From contig NZ_JAWMPX010000009.1 of assembly GCF_033101155.1 (NCBI RefSeq), positions 62,001-126,000 on the forward strand: 64,000 bases of DNA, read 5' to 3'. Source of the stretch: Tropicimonas sp033101155. GTDB taxonomy: Bacteria; Pseudomonadota; Alphaproteobacteria; Rhodobacterales; Rhodobacteraceae. Below are positions 9,576 through 20,016 of this stretch, in pieces (within the stretch, counting starts at the first letter, position 1; the number at the start of each line of letters is the position of its first letter). The notes under the pieces are model-generated. The model made no database searches, was not told the origin of the DNA, and worked only from the letters and a program-made list of their open reading frames with translations. The position numbers were made by a program, and so were the translations under genes.

Positions 9576-10085
9576 ATGCGGACTGTCCGGGGGGAATGCA
9601 GCGACCGGAACTGGACGCTTTCTTTCGGCGCATCGGTCGAATTGAGACGCCGATACGATTCGCATTGCTGTGATCCGGGACTTGCGGCCGCGGGGTGCGG
9701 ACAAGAACGCTGGGCTTTTCTGCGGCGTTTCCCGGGCGGAGCGTCTCTGTCTCCACGGCGTTCGACTCGAAGACGCTGCGGCGAATGATGAACGGCGGCT
9801 GACCCGGCGTTCTCCCGGCATTTGTTTGGGGACCGCGCTTTGAAACGGCCTCGACTCGGACCCTGGTCTTGCCTTTCCCAACATCTGATCGGGCCTCCCT
9901 TGTTGGGGGGGGCGCGCTGCGCCGAGCCGAGGCTTTCGCGCCAGTGCTTGTCTGTCAGCCAGGTCAGCGAATCGCGGGTGGAGATGGGAAGATTGTAGCC
10001 TGTTCGAGGATCGGTCGGCGCGGGTCCGTGGACGTGGCGCTGGCATGATCCCTTCCGACCGAAGGGCGGATCGGTTTTCTCCGCC
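9576..10085. other. Gene-free stretch after holC
   Basis: About 500 nt with no frame showing family resemblance, ribosome-binding site or protein-like composition; short open frames occur on both strands but are Arg/Ser-rich shadows. It has locally lower coding-like structure than its flanks and may be a decayed region. I see no RNA gene in it. Confidence 0.5.
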
Positions 10086-10086
10086 C

Positions 10087-10130
10087 GAAAAAGACTGGCG
10101 CCCCGCCCGATATCCCGGGGGGGGCGCCAG
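10087..10130 (-). terminator. Terminator of the TRAP transporter operon
   Basis: Read on the minus strand, a 10-bp stem CTGGCGCCCC/GGGGCGCCAG is followed by TCTTTTT. It lies about 40 nt past the dctM-type stop codon. Confidence 0.75.
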
Positions 10131-10171
10131 CAGTCCGGTCCCAAAAGGGGAGGGAAGGACCGGGGTTTCGT

Positions 10172-11455
10172 TTACTCTCCGAGCAGCGCGGGCAGGGTCA
10201 TGGAGACCGCCGGCACATAGGTCACGAGGATCAGCGCCACGAAGATCGCGAGGTAGAAGGGGAAGATCGACTTCACCGCGTCTTCGATCCGGATCCGACC
10301 GACCGCGCAGCCTGCGAAGAGGCAGGTGCCCACCGGTGGCGTACAAAGGCCGAGGCCCAGGTTGACCAGCATCATGATGCCGAACTGGATCGGGTCCATG
10401 CCAAGATCCTTGGCGATGGGCAGGAAGATCGGCGTACAGATCAGGATCAGCGCTGCCATATCCATGATCATGCCCAGCACCAGAAGCATAAGGTTGATCA
10501 TCAGCAGGATCATCCAGGTCTTCGAGGAGATCCCGAGCAGGAGCTCGCTGAGCTTGTCGGGCACCTGGTAGAGCGCCAGAAGATAGGCGAAGGCGCCTGC
10601 GAAACCGATCAGGATCATCACCATGGCCGTGGTGCGCACGGCGGAGGTGAGCGCGATGGTGAATTCTTTCCAGCCGAGTGTGCGATAGAAGACGGAGGTC
10701 AGGATCACCGCGTAGATCGCGCCGAAGGCACCGGATTCGGTCACCGTGAAGATGCCGGAGAGCACGCCGCCAACGATGATGACCGCCGTGATCAGGCCCG
10801 GAATGGCGATGGCGCCGGTCTTGGCGACGGAGACCCAGCCGGGGAAGGGCTCGGCGGGATAATTGCGCCGGACGGCAATCCAGTAGGCCGCAACCGCGAG
10901 ACAGAGGCACATCATCACGCCGGGCACGACGCCCGCGAGGAAAAGCTTCGACACCGAGATGCCACCCCCCGCAGCCACCGCGTAGATGATCATGTTATGC
11001 GATGGCGGGATGACGATGCCGGCGATCGAAGAGGTCACCGTCACGTTCACCGCGTAGTCCGCGTGATAGCCCTTTTCCTTCATCACCGGGATCAGGATCG
11101 AGCCGAGCGCCGAGATGTCGGCAATGGCCGAGCCGGAGATGCCGCCGAACAGCATCGAGGAGAGGATGTTCACCGTCGCTAGGCCGCCGCGGATATGACC
11201 CACGAGCGCGCCGGCGAAGCGGACCAGCCGGATGGCGATGCCACCATGGAGCATGATCTCGCCGGCAAAAACGAAGAACGGGATGGCCAGCAGCGCGAAG
11301 ACCGAGATGCCGGACATCGTGCGCTGGAAGGTGATCAGAAGCGGAAAGCCTTCGTACCAGAAGGCCGAGGCTGCGGCGATGCCCATTGCGAAAGCGACGG
11401 GCACACCGATCACGACCGCGCCGGCAAACATGCCGAGAAGAATTGCGAGTCCCAT
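10172..11455 (-). CDS. dctM: TRAP transporter large permease (DctM type)
   Basis: A 427-residue hydrophobic protein with about 12 transmembrane helices, the size and pattern of DctM permeases of tripartite ATP-independent periplasmic transporters. It shows GISGSAIADISALGSILIP and a C-terminal half with PPVGTCLFAGCAVG. It forms the ion-coupled translocation path, driven by a Na+ or proton gradient, with the small permease just upstream (gap 3 nt) and the periplasmic binding protein. The set sits divergently from a GntR regulator and beside an oligoalginate importer, so uptake of uronate-type monomers is a reasonable inference but not shown by this subunit. Confidence 0.93.
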   Translation of the reverse strand: MGLAILLGMFAGAVVIGVPVAFAMGIAAASAFWYEGFPLLITFQRTMSGISVFALLAIPFFVFAGEIMLHGGIAIRLVRFAGALVGHIRGGLATVNILSSMLFGGISGSAIADISALGSILIPVMKEKGYHADYAVNVTVTSSIAGIVIPPSHNMIIYAVAAGGGISVSKLFLAGVVPGVMMCLCLAVAAYWIAVRRNYPAEPFPGWVSVAKTGAIAIPGLITAVIIVGGVLSGIFTVTESGAFGAIYAVILTSVFYRTLGWKEFTIALTSAVRTTAMVMILIGFAGAFAYLLALYQVPDKLSELLLGISSKTWMILLMINLMLLVLGMIMDMAALILICTPIFLPIAKDLGMDPIQFGIMMLVNLGLGLCTPPVGTCLFAGCAVGRIRIEDAVKSIFPFYLAIFVALILVTYVPAVSMTLPALLGE

Positions 11456-11458
11456 CGG

Positions 11459-11998
11459 TCAGGCCTCCTCGTGGTGAACTGGGTCAGGATAGGTCTCGCC
11501 GTTCTTCCAGTAGATGACGCGGAAGACGGCGCGGAACCCAGCGAAGATCGCGATGAGCGCGCCACAGATGACGAAGGCGAGGGTGCGGAAGCTCTCGGGG
11601 ATATTGAGCATCGGCAGCATCGTCTCCCAGCCAAAGGCGAAGAGTTCGAGACCAGCGACAAACATAACGCCGCCGAAGCTGGCCAGGATGATGTCGATGA
11701 TGAAGCGCCAGATCCCTGTCATTTTCGGCCCGAAGGCGTCCCGGAACAGGGTCACGCTGAGATGGAATTGTTCATGAATGCCCACGGCGGCGCCGAGAAA
11801 GGCAATATAGCCGACCAGAAGGAGCCCGAGTTGCTCGACCCAGGTCGGGGTCACGTTCATGACGTAACGGCCCCAGACCAGCCAGCCGAATGTGGCGACA
11901 AGCGTGGCGAGGGCGACGGCGCAGATAATGAGACAGAGCTTGGAGAGGAGGTCGAGCCACCCCTCGATCCTGTGCACGAAGGTTAGGCTGTTTGACAT
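11459..11998 (-). CDS. dctQ: TRAP transporter small permease (DctQ type)
   Basis: A 179-residue protein with four predicted membrane helices and the DctQ hallmark of a WVEQLGLLLVGYIAFLGAAVG segment, with conserved E and a charged loop after helix 2 (HEQFHLSVTLF). It pairs with the large permease in the inner membrane. It lies between the binding-protein gene (68 nt upstream) and dctM (3 nt downstream), so all three form one minus-strand operon in P-Q-M order. Confidence 0.92.
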   Translation of the reverse strand: MSNSLTFVHRIEGWLDLLSKLCLIICAVALATLVATFGWLVWGRYVMNVTPTWVEQLGLLLVGYIAFLGAAVGIHEQFHLSVTLFRDAFGPKMTGIWRFIIDIILASFGGVMFVAGLELFAFGWETMLPMLNIPESFRTLAFVICGALIAIFAGFRAVFRVIYWKNGETYPDPVHHEEA

Positions 11999-12066
11999 GC
12001 CCCTAGCTTTCTTGGTTGGCTGGCGCCCCGGATGATCCGGGGCGCCGCGTTGGTGTCAGTTACGGA

Positions 12067-13059
12067 TCACTCGAAGTTCTGGAAGAGCTCGACGATCCCT
12101 TTCATGTCCGGGTTCGCGGCAAGGTACCCTTCATAAACCGGGGCCATGGCCTCCTGGAAGGGAGCCTTGTCCTCGATCATGTTGACCTCGACGCCGGCGG
12201 CCTTGACGACTTCCATCGACTTGGCTTCCCGATCAGCCCAGAGTTCGCGCTGGAGCATGGTCGAGTTCTTGCCGGCCACTTTCACGATTTCCTGCTGTTC
12301 CGGTGTCAGCCCGTCCCAGGTCTTCTTGGCGATGACCAGGACTTCCGGGATGATCAGGTGCTCGGAGATCGAGTAGAACGGGGCCACTTCGTAGTGAGCG
12401 GTCGACTCGTAGGAGGGCGGGTTGTTTTCAGCACCGTCCACCACGTTGGTCTTGATCGACTGGTACACTTCGGCGAAGGCCATCGGCGTGGCGTTGCCGC
12501 CCAGAGCCGCGATCATGTCAACGAACAGGTCGTTGTTCATGACACGAACCTTCATGCCTTCCATATCGGCGGGCGCGTTGATCGGGCCCCGCGAGTTATA
12601 GAAGCTCCGCGCGCCGGCGTCGTAGTAGCCGAGCGCGATCACGCCCTTTTTCTCCAGGCCGGCCGAGAGGGCTTCGCCGGGAGCCCCGTCCATCGCACGG
12701 TGCATCTGGTCGATGCTCTTGAAGATGAAGGGCAGCGAAACGACGTTGGCTTCAGGTGCAACCGGACCCCAGGGGCCGAGGCTGAATTCAGCGAAGTCGA
12801 TGATGCCGAGACGTACCTGCTCGATGGCGTCGGGCTGCGAACCCAGCACGCCCTGGTGGAACACCTTGCCTTTGATCTCGCCGCCGGTCTTTTCGGTCAC
12901 TTCGGCCATGAAGGCCTCCATGCCGTGGGACACGGGGTAGTCTTCGACGTGAATGTTCCAGCCGCGCCAGTCTTTGGCTTCGGCCACCGGAGCGGCGAAA
13001 GCGGCAGCGAGCGCGATGGCGCTTGCAAAGGCGGTTGCGGCGTATTTCTGGAATGCCAT
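12067..13059 (-). CDS. dctP: TRAP transporter periplasmic substrate-binding protein (DctP family)
   Basis: A 330-residue secreted binding protein. A Sec signal peptide is clear (MAFQKYAATAF... ending about AEA at 28). The conserved carboxylate-binding Arg of TRAP receptors is R172 in KVRVMNND, and the TNVVDGAENNPPSY block (about 204-217) is typical of receptors for sugar acids. The ATG at 13059 has GGGAGG five nt before it; the frame upstream is not signal-like. First gene of the P-Q-M operon and divergent from the GntR gene at 13463. The substrate is probably a uronate or related hexonate, inferred from the motif and the alginate genes nearby; a ligand assay would be needed to say which. Confidence 0.92.
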   Translation of the reverse strand: MAFQKYAATAFASAIALAAAFAAPVAEAKDWRGWNIHVEDYPVSHGMEAFMAEVTEKTGGEIKGKVFHQGVLGSQPDAIEQVRLGIIDFAEFSLGPWGPVAPEANVVSLPFIFKSIDQMHRAMDGAPGEALSAGLEKKGVIALGYYDAGARSFYNSRGPINAPADMEGMKVRVMNNDLFVDMIAALGGNATPMAFAEVYQSIKTNVVDGAENNPPSYESTAHYEVAPFYSISEHLIIPEVLVIAKKTWDGLTPEQQEIVKVAGKNSTMLQRELWADREAKSMEVVKAAGVEVNMIEDKAPFQEAMAPVYEGYLAANPDMKGIVELFQNFE

Positions 13060-13462
13060 GAAGTCCTCCCATAGGTCATTCTGTTTGGTGAGCCGCACCC
13101 TATCGCCAAAACAAATTTTTACAATAATCAATAGTGCGACACATTGATATGCTAGTTCACGGCTATCCCACGCTGTCAAGAAATGCTTTAAGCAGCTGAC
13201 AAGGCGAAATAATTTTTTCTACCGTTGCGGGTGTTCGCAAAAAATGAACCGAAAAAACCCCTCCCTTGCGTAATCTTCCGCGCCAGTTCCGCGCGAATCT
13301 TTCGTTTCGGGCGGGACCGGCATGGGGGCGACAGATCGGCGGTTTTACAAATTTGTTCCTTGCGTATACATCAGGCGTCAGGGTGCTCGCCAACGTGCTC
13401 TGCTCGCCGTTTGGACGGAAAAGGGCAGGGTGAGGGGCGGGCAAGGGTAGGAGGAGAATGGA
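13060..13462. promoter_or_regulatory. Divergent control region between TRAP operon and GntR gene
   Basis: A 403-nt, comparatively AT-rich spacer. It holds a perfect 10-bp palindrome ACAAATTTGT at 13347-13356 and a variant ACAAATTTTT at 13111-13120, close to the TRAP start. The same half-site recurs before the second GntR gene. No gene is supported here. Confidence 0.45.
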
Positions 13463-14182
13463 ATGGCTGTGGCATCGGAGGGCGCTGGGGGGCGGCCTGT
13501 TCGGCCGGGAACGCTTTCGGACCAGGTCTACGAGAAGATACTCGCGGGCATCGCCGATGATTCCTATCCGGTTGGCAGCAAGCTACCCACGGAGCACGCG
13601 CTGTGCGACCGATACGGCGTGTCCAGGCCGGTCCTTCGGCAGGCCCTGCGGCAGCTGCGCGAAGATGACGTGATCCAGTCCCGCCAGGGCTCAGGTAGCT
13701 TCGTCAAGCGCCGGCCGGAAATCGCGGCGCTCGATTTCGCGCCGGTCGGCTCGATCGCCGATATTCAGCGAACCTTTGAATTCCGGGCGGCCATCGAGGG
13801 CGAGGCAGCCTTTCTTGCCGCTGAACGGCACACGGCCTCCGATCTCGACGCTATCCGCGCTGCCGTTCTGGAACTCGACCGCTGCGTGCGGGAAGGCGAG
13901 TTGGGCGTCGATGCGGACGAGGTCCTGCACGCCGCGATCTGTCGTGCCTCGGACAACCAGTATTTCGTCGCTGCCCGTGCTTCGATGCGGGAGAATATCC
14001 TGACCGGCATGAACCTGACCCGAAACCTGTCTCTGACCAAGACGCAGCAGCGTCTCGATCTGGTCCAGGCCGAGCATTATGTCATTCTCGACGCCATCGA
14101 GCGTCGGGATGGCGAGGCGGCACGGCAGGGTATGCGCGCTCATATCGAGAATGCCCGCAAGCGAGTCTTCGAGGGCGGCTGA
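13463..14182 (+). CDS. GntR-family regulator, FadR/FCD subfamily (1)
   Basis: A 239-residue regulator. The N-terminal winged helix (about 18-85) has SKLPTEHALCDRYGVSRPVLRQAL and the wing SRQGSGSFV. The C-terminal FCD ligand domain (about 100-230) has EVLHAAICRASDN and a late HIENA His, consistent with the metal/carboxylate pocket of this group. Such proteins usually repress catabolic or uptake genes and release DNA on binding an organic acid. GGAGGAG lies 6 nt before the ATG. The gene is divergent from the TRAP operon, which it probably controls, together with the second GntR 302 nt downstream. Confidence 0.92.
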   Translation: MAVASEGAGGRPVRPGTLSDQVYEKILAGIADDSYPVGSKLPTEHALCDRYGVSRPVLRQALRQLREDDVIQSRQGSGSFVKRRPEIAALDFAPVGSIADIQRTFEFRAAIEGEAAFLAAERHTASDLDAIRAAVLELDRCVREGELGVDADEVLHAAICRASDNQYFVAARASMRENILTGMNLTRNLSLTKTQQRLDLVQAEHYVILDAIERRDGEAARQGMRAHIENARKRVFEGG

Positions 14183-14484
14183 TTCCGTCAATCCCGAGTC
14201 GTTGCCGCTAAGGCACCGCCCATTTTCCGGGCGGGATTTGTGACGTGTCAGGGCGCTAACAAATCTCAGGTTGGTGCGAATAGTTGGAACTGGCATCTTA
14301 CAAATCAGCCGTTGAGACCTGATTCTAACATTTTGATTCAAAATGTATTTTTTGACTTCCTTCCGAAGGGGGATCTGCCTTCCCAGGGGTCAGAATGTCA
14401 TAATTTGTAAAGATTAATCTGGACAAATCATTGTTGTGAGATATTAGATCACCCAATCGTGACGCCCTGGGAGGGGGAAGTCTG
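14183..14484. promoter_or_regulatory. Spacer with repeated ACAAAT half-sites before the second GntR gene
   Basis: An AT-rich 302-nt spacer. Inverted half-sites GATTTGT (14235-14241) and ACAAATC (14259-14265) are followed by a single TTACAAATC (14298-14306), then ATTTGT (14403-14408) and ACAAATC (14423-14429). This is more than expected in a genome of this composition and marks a candidate operator array for the GntR proteins and the alg operon. Confidence 0.45.
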
Positions 14485-15291
14485 TTGGAGGAATTCCTGG
14501 TCAATTGCCGCGCCGACCGCATCTCGACGGTGTCGGAACTGCTTGCCAGCGTCGAGCTGACATCGAAGGAAAGCAAGGTTTCCCAGATATTTGAACGGCT
14601 CCGGGCTCTCGTCGTCGAAATCAAGCTGCTCCCTGGACAGCAGATTTCCGAACTGGAAGTGGCCGAGGCGCTCAAGACCAGCAAGACACCGGTCCGCGAG
14701 GCGCTGATACGTTTGGAAGATGCCGGCCTGGTCAATATCGTCCCCAAGAGTGGAACATATGTCACCCCGATCCGGATCGATCGGTATCTCGAGGCTTGTT
14801 TCATCCGGGTCAACCTGGAGATCGGCGCAGTGCGTAAGGCGGCGCAGAAAGCCCATCTCGCGCCAGACGCGTTCCGGGCGCGGCTCAAAGGGTCCATCGC
14901 GGAGCAGGAAGCGGCCATCGAGGCCGAGGATTACGACAGCTTCTACGCGCTGGACGAGGATTTCCACCGCTCCTTCTACGAACTGGCCGGCGTGCCGGGC
15001 GTCTGGTGGACGGTGAAGGGCGTGCAGGCCGATCTCGATCGGGTGCGCCACCTGAAAATGCTCCGTCGGATCCGTCGGGGCCCGCAGCTCATCGAGCAGC
15101 ATCGTGAGATTGCCGAGGCGTTGTGCGCCGGCAATCCGGCCGGCGCGGAGACCGCATTGCTGGCCCATATCGGCCGACTGGGAAGCGAGATCGAGACGCT
15201 CTCGCGCCAGCCCGGCCTGCTGGAAAATATCGAATCCCTCAATGCCGCCGTTGGGCGGCCCCAATCCTTGCGCGCACTCGAAGCGCGCTGA
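14485..15291 (+). CDS. GntR-family regulator, FCD subfamily (2)
   Basis: A 268-residue regulator with a 30-residue N-terminal extension, a winged helix at about 32-100 (ISELEVAEALKTSKTPVREALIRL, then PKSGTYVTPI) and an FCD domain to about 245 (DEDFHRSFYELAG, EQHREIAEAL). Best start is TTG at 14485, seven nt after GGAGGGGG; no ATG with a usable site exists upstream of the HTH. Its stop lies 19 nt before algS, so it is the first gene of the ABC-importer operon and is probably its local regulator, with a uronate or its keto-derivative as effector (inference). It is different in sequence from the first GntR protein. Confidence 0.9.
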   Translation: MEEFLVNCRADRISTVSELLASVELTSKESKVSQIFERLRALVVEIKLLPGQQISELEVAEALKTSKTPVREALIRLEDAGLVNIVPKSGTYVTPIRIDRYLEACFIRVNLEIGAVRKAAQKAHLAPDAFRARLKGSIAEQEAAIEAEDYDSFYALDEDFHRSFYELAGVPGVWWTVKGVQADLDRVRHLKMLRRIRRGPQLIEQHREIAEALCAGNPAGAETALLAHIGRLGSEIETLSRQPGLLENIESLNAAVGRPQSLRALEAR

Positions 15292-15310
15292 ACCCAGAAC
15301 CGGAGGTATG

Positions 15311-16405
<1,095 letters not shown>

Positions 16406-16415
16406 GGACAGAGCA

Positions 16416-17393
16416 ATGGCAATTGTCGACAAAGAATCATCAGCCGGGATCGAGAAAGTCGTCCCCAAGCTGACCCTGTCGCAGAGGTTGGATCGCATCT
16501 ACCTGCACCTCCGTCGCGAATGGCAGATCTACGCCATGCTCGCGCCGCTTATCATCTGGTTCCTGATGTTCAACTACAGGCCGATGTACGGTCTGCAGAT
16601 CGCCTTCAAGGACTATTCCGTGTTCCTCGGGATCGATGGCAGCCCCTGGGTCGGGTTCGAGCATTTCCAGACTCTGTTCCAGAGTGACCAGTTCGTCCGG
16701 GCCTTCAAGAACACGATCATCATCTCGCTGCTCAGCCTGTTCATCGGCTTTCCGATGCCGATCATCCTGGCTCTGATGTTCAACGAGATCCTGAACGAGG
16801 CTTATAAGCGGACAGCCCAGACCATCGTCTACCTGCCGCACTTCATCTCCTCGGTGATCATCGCCGGTATCATCATCACGGCTTTCTCGCCGTCGGCTGG
16901 TATCGTGAACACCGTGCTTGGCTGGTTCGGCGTCGAGCCGATCTACTTCCTGACGAAGCCGGAATGGTTCCGCCCGATCTTCATCGGCACGGGCATCTGG
17001 CAGGAAGCGGGCTTCCAGTCGATCGTCTTCCTTGCGGCCATCGCGGGTGTGAACCCCTCGCTCTATGAATCGGCCGTGGTCGATGGGGCGAACCGCTGGC
17101 AGATGATGTGGAAGATCACCATCCCCTGCATCCTGCCGACGATCATCATCATGCTGATCATCCGTATCGGTAACCTGCTGGAGGTGAGCTTCGAGATGAT
17201 CATCCTGCTCTACCAGCCGGCGACCTACCAGACGGCGGACGTGATCAACACGTTCATCTATCGCCAGGGTCTGATCGGTGGGCAGTACGATGTCGCGGCA
17301 GCAGCCGGCCTGTTCAACGCAGTCATGGCCTTCTGCCTGGTGATGAGCGCCAACGCGATCGCCAAGCGCGTGTCCAAGACGTCGCTGTGGTAA
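16416..17393 (+). CDS. algM1: ABC importer permease 1, AlgM1/LplB type
   Basis: A 325-residue permease with six predicted helices and the binding-protein-dependent transport signature EAA...G (ESAVVDGANRWQMMWKITIP), where it contacts the ATPase. It belongs to the CUT1 LplB-like branch, and its length matches AlgM1 of the Sphingomonas A1 alginate importer (324). The N-terminus has the family YAMLAPLIIWFLMFNYRPMYG block. It follows algS by 10 nt and precedes the second permease by 12 nt. Confidence 0.9.
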   Translation: MAIVDKESSAGIEKVVPKLTLSQRLDRIYLHLRREWQIYAMLAPLIIWFLMFNYRPMYGLQIAFKDYSVFLGIDGSPWVGFEHFQTLFQSDQFVRAFKNTIIISLLSLFIGFPMPIILALMFNEILNEAYKRTAQTIVYLPHFISSVIIAGIIITAFSPSAGIVNTVLGWFGVEPIYFLTKPEWFRPIFIGTGIWQEAGFQSIVFLAAIAGVNPSLYESAVVDGANRWQMMWKITIPCILPTIIIMLIIRIGNLLEVSFEMIILLYQPATYQTADVINTFIYRQGLIGGQYDVAAAAGLFNAVMAFCLVMSANAIAKRVSKTSLW

Positions 17394-17405
17394 GGAGATA
17401 AATCG

Positions 17406-18287
17406 ATGAGAAACATGAATCTCTATTCCCGCGGCGACAAGTTCTTCGTCTATGCGACGATGGTTCTGGTCGGGGTCTTCACGATCTCAACGCTCTACCC
17501 GTTCATCTATATCGCTGCGATGTCCTTCTCTTCGGGCTTCGCGGCGAGAGCGGGCACCGTGGTCCTGGCGCCGATCGACCTGACATTGGCCGCCTATGAA
17601 CGGGTGATGTCGGAGCCGGCCTTCTGGAACTCCTACAGGAACACCTTCATCTACACCTTCGGCGGCACGCTTACCTCGCTGCTTCTGGTGATCCCCGGGG
17701 CCTACGCATTGTCGCGCCCCAATCTCTGGGGGAGGCGCTTCTGGAACCTGCTGGTGGCCTTCACCATGTGGTTCAACGCCGGCATGATCCCGATCTGGCT
17801 GAACTTCCGGGACCTCGGTCTTCTGGACAGCTATTTCGGTATCATCATCGGCTTCGCGCTGAACGCCTTCAACGTCATCCTGCTGCGCAACTTCTTCGAG
17901 AGCATTCCTGACAGCTTCCAGGAAGCGGCGCGGATGGACGGTGCAAACGAGTTCCAGATCCTCTGGAAAGTGTTCGTGCCGCTCTCGAAGCCGGCCCTCG
18001 CGACGATCACACTGTTCTGCATCGTCGCCCGCTGGAACGGCTTCTTCTGGGCCATGGTGCTGCTGACCGACGAGGGGAAAATCCCGCTCCAGGTCTATCT
18101 GCGGCACACGATCGCGGCCTTGTCCGACGACGAGGAGTTCTCCTCGACGCTTCTGACCGCGCCCTATTCGGTGGAGACGGTAACAGCCGCCATCATCGTC
18201 TGCTCGGTCATCCCGGTCCTAATGATTTATCCCTTCGTCCAGAAGTACTTCAACAAGGGCATCATGCTCGGCGGGGTGAAGGAATGA
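17406..18287 (+). CDS. algM2: ABC importer permease 2, AlgM2/YtcP type
   Basis: A 293-residue permease with six predicted helices. The EAA loop reads QEAARMDGANEFQILWKVFVP. Length is identical to Sphingomonas AlgM2 (293). AAGGAG lies directly before the ATG. It forms the heterodimeric pore with the preceding permease. The stop codon is followed 32 nt later by the best start of the binding-protein gene. Confidence 0.9.
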   Translation: MRNMNLYSRGDKFFVYATMVLVGVFTISTLYPFIYIAAMSFSSGFAARAGTVVLAPIDLTLAAYERVMSEPAFWNSYRNTFIYTFGGTLTSLLLVIPGAYALSRPNLWGRRFWNLLVAFTMWFNAGMIPIWLNFRDLGLLDSYFGIIIGFALNAFNVILLRNFFESIPDSFQEAARMDGANEFQILWKVFVPLSKPALATITLFCIVARWNGFFWAMVLLTDEGKIPLQVYLRHTIAALSDDEEFSSTLLTAPYSVETVTAAIIVCSVIPVLMIYPFVQKYFNKGIMLGGVKE

Positions 18288-18319
18288 ACAAGTCGAACAT
18301 CGCATACAGGGAGGTATCC

Positions 18320-19879
18320 ATGCGAAATCTGACGAAACTGACAGCGGTTGCCCTGGCAACCTCGGCAATGACCTCGGTCGCGCCGGTCTGGGCTGAAGGG
18401 GATCACCTGATCTCCGACGAACCGCTGGAGCTGACGGTGCACATGCACCACAAGCGCTACACCAAGTATGACGAAGACTGGCCTGTTGAGCAGGCCGCGC
18501 GCGAGATGACCAACATTCATCTCAAGAACGTGACGGTCGGCTCCAACTCGACCTCCTCGGAAGAGGCGTTCAACCTGCTGCTGGCCTCCGGCAAGATCCC
18601 GGATATTGTCGGCACCTCGCGCATCAAGGACTTCGTCTTCCAGTACGGCCCGCAGGGCGCCTTCCTGCCGCTCAACGACCTGATCGACGAGCATGCGCCG
18701 AACCTGAAGGCCTATTTCGACGAGCGTCCCGAGGTCAAGGCAGCGCTCAGCGCCGCGGATGGCAACCTCTACTACATTCCCTACCTGCCGGACGGGAAAT
18801 ACGGTCGCGCCTTCTTCATCCGATATGATTGGCTGGAGACCCTGGGCCTGGAAGTGCCGAACACGGTCGAAGAATACGAAGCCGTGCTGCGCGCTTTCAA
18901 GGAGCAGGACCCGAATGGCAACGGCGAGGCCGATGAGGTTCCCTATTTCGCACGTCAGTGGGAAGAGCTGATCCGTCTCGTGACCCTTTGGGGCGGCCGC
19001 TCCTCGGGCTCCGACACCTATCACGACTTCTATGTCGACAATGGTCAGATTGCCTATCCCTACATGGGCGAAGGCTATCGCGAAGGCATCAAGAACCTCG
19101 CCCGCTGGTACGAGGAAGGCCTGATCGACGCCGAAGTCTTCACCCGTGGTTCCTCCGCGCGTGAGTTCCTGCTCTCCGAGAATCTCGGCGGCGCGACCCA
19201 TGACTGGTTCGCTTCCACCTCGGGCTACAACACGACGCTGCAGGGCTCGATCGACGGCTTCGAGTTCAAGGCCTTCGCGCCGCCGGCGAACGTCAATGGC
19301 GACCGGATCGAAGAGCACCGCCGCATCCCGCTCAAGCCGGATGGATGGGCGATCGGTGGCACCAACAAGAACCCGGTCGAGACCATCAAGTACTTTGACT
19401 TCTGGTTTACCCCGGAAGGCCGGAACCTCGTGAACTTCGGTGTCGAAGGCGAATTCTGGGACATGGTCGACGGCAAGCCGCAGTTCAAGGAAGAGGTCCT
19501 GACCAACGGCCGTCCGATGAACTCGCAGCTCTACGAAGTCGGTGCGCAGCTCCACGCGCGCGGTTATTTCCAGGACTACGAGTACGAGAAGCAGTGGTCG
19601 AACGAATACGCACTCGAAGGTATTGCGCTCTATGATGAGGGTGACTACCTGATCGATCAGTTCCTCGGCGTTGCGATGAATGCCGACGAACAAAAGGTCT
19701 ACGACAAGTATTTCTCCCAGGCACGGACCTACATGCTCGAGAAGCAGCAGGCCTGGATCCTCGGCTCCTCCGACGTGGAAGCCGAATGGGATGCATATCT
19801 TGACGAGCTGAATGACATGGGCATGAACAAGGTGCTCGAAGTCATGCAATCGGCTTACGACCGCCAGTACGGCGGCTGA
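18320..19879 (+). CDS. algQ: Alginate-oligosaccharide binding protein, AlgQ type
   Basis: A 519-residue extracytoplasmic family 1 binding protein with a 25-residue Sec signal peptide ending SVAPVWA. An EF-hand-like calcium loop, DPNGNGEADE (D197, N199, N201, E203, D205, E206), reproduces the D-x-N-x-N-x-x-x-D-E ligand pattern known from AlgQ1/AlgQ2, and overall length matches theirs. It delivers oligouronates to the permeases. I chose ATG 18320, six nt after GGGAGG; an in-frame ATG at 18284 overlapping the algM2 stop has no good site and would spoil the signal peptide. The ligand is inferred from this loop and from the PL15 and KdgF genes directly downstream. Confidence 0.88.
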   Translation: MRNLTKLTAVALATSAMTSVAPVWAEGDHLISDEPLELTVHMHHKRYTKYDEDWPVEQAAREMTNIHLKNVTVGSNSTSSEEAFNLLLASGKIPDIVGTSRIKDFVFQYGPQGAFLPLNDLIDEHAPNLKAYFDERPEVKAALSAADGNLYYIPYLPDGKYGRAFFIRYDWLETLGLEVPNTVEEYEAVLRAFKEQDPNGNGEADEVPYFARQWEELIRLVTLWGGRSSGSDTYHDFYVDNGQIAYPYMGEGYREGIKNLARWYEEGLIDAEVFTRGSSAREFLLSENLGGATHDWFASTSGYNTTLQGSIDGFEFKAFAPPANVNGDRIEEHRRIPLKPDGWAIGGTNKNPVETIKYFDFWFTPEGRNLVNFGVEGEFWDMVDGKPQFKEEVLTNGRPMNSQLYEVGAQLHARGYFQDYEYEKQWSNEYALEGIALYDEGDYLIDQFLGVAMNADEQKVYDKYFSQARTYMLEKQQAWILGSSDVEAEWDAYLDELNDMGMNKVLEVMQSAYDRQYGG

Positions 19880-19893
19880 TAGGTCGTCTCTCA

Positions 19894-19930
19894 GGCGCCG
19901 CCCCCCGACGAGCATGGTGGGGGCGGCGCC
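19894..19930 (+). terminator. Strong stem-loop after algQ
   Basis: A 12-bp GC stem GGCGCCGCCCCC/GGGGGCGGCGCC with a 13-nt loop and no T run after it. A second stem (GCCCCGTC/GACGGGGC) lies at 19952-19973. They more likely stabilise the binding-protein mRNA or attenuate readthrough into the lyase gene than terminate fully. Confidence 0.4.
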
Positions 19931-20016
19931 GCTCCGAAATCAAATGAGCTTGCCCCGTCATTCCGGACGGGGCCTCATCTATCCGATCGAAACCTTAGAA
20001 CCAAGGACGCCCGTCG

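Noticed and set aside
9455..10144. A 229-codon minus-strand frame overlapping holC and the following spacer
   Set aside because: It overlaps a certain gene antisense, has no signature and no Shine-Dalgarno.
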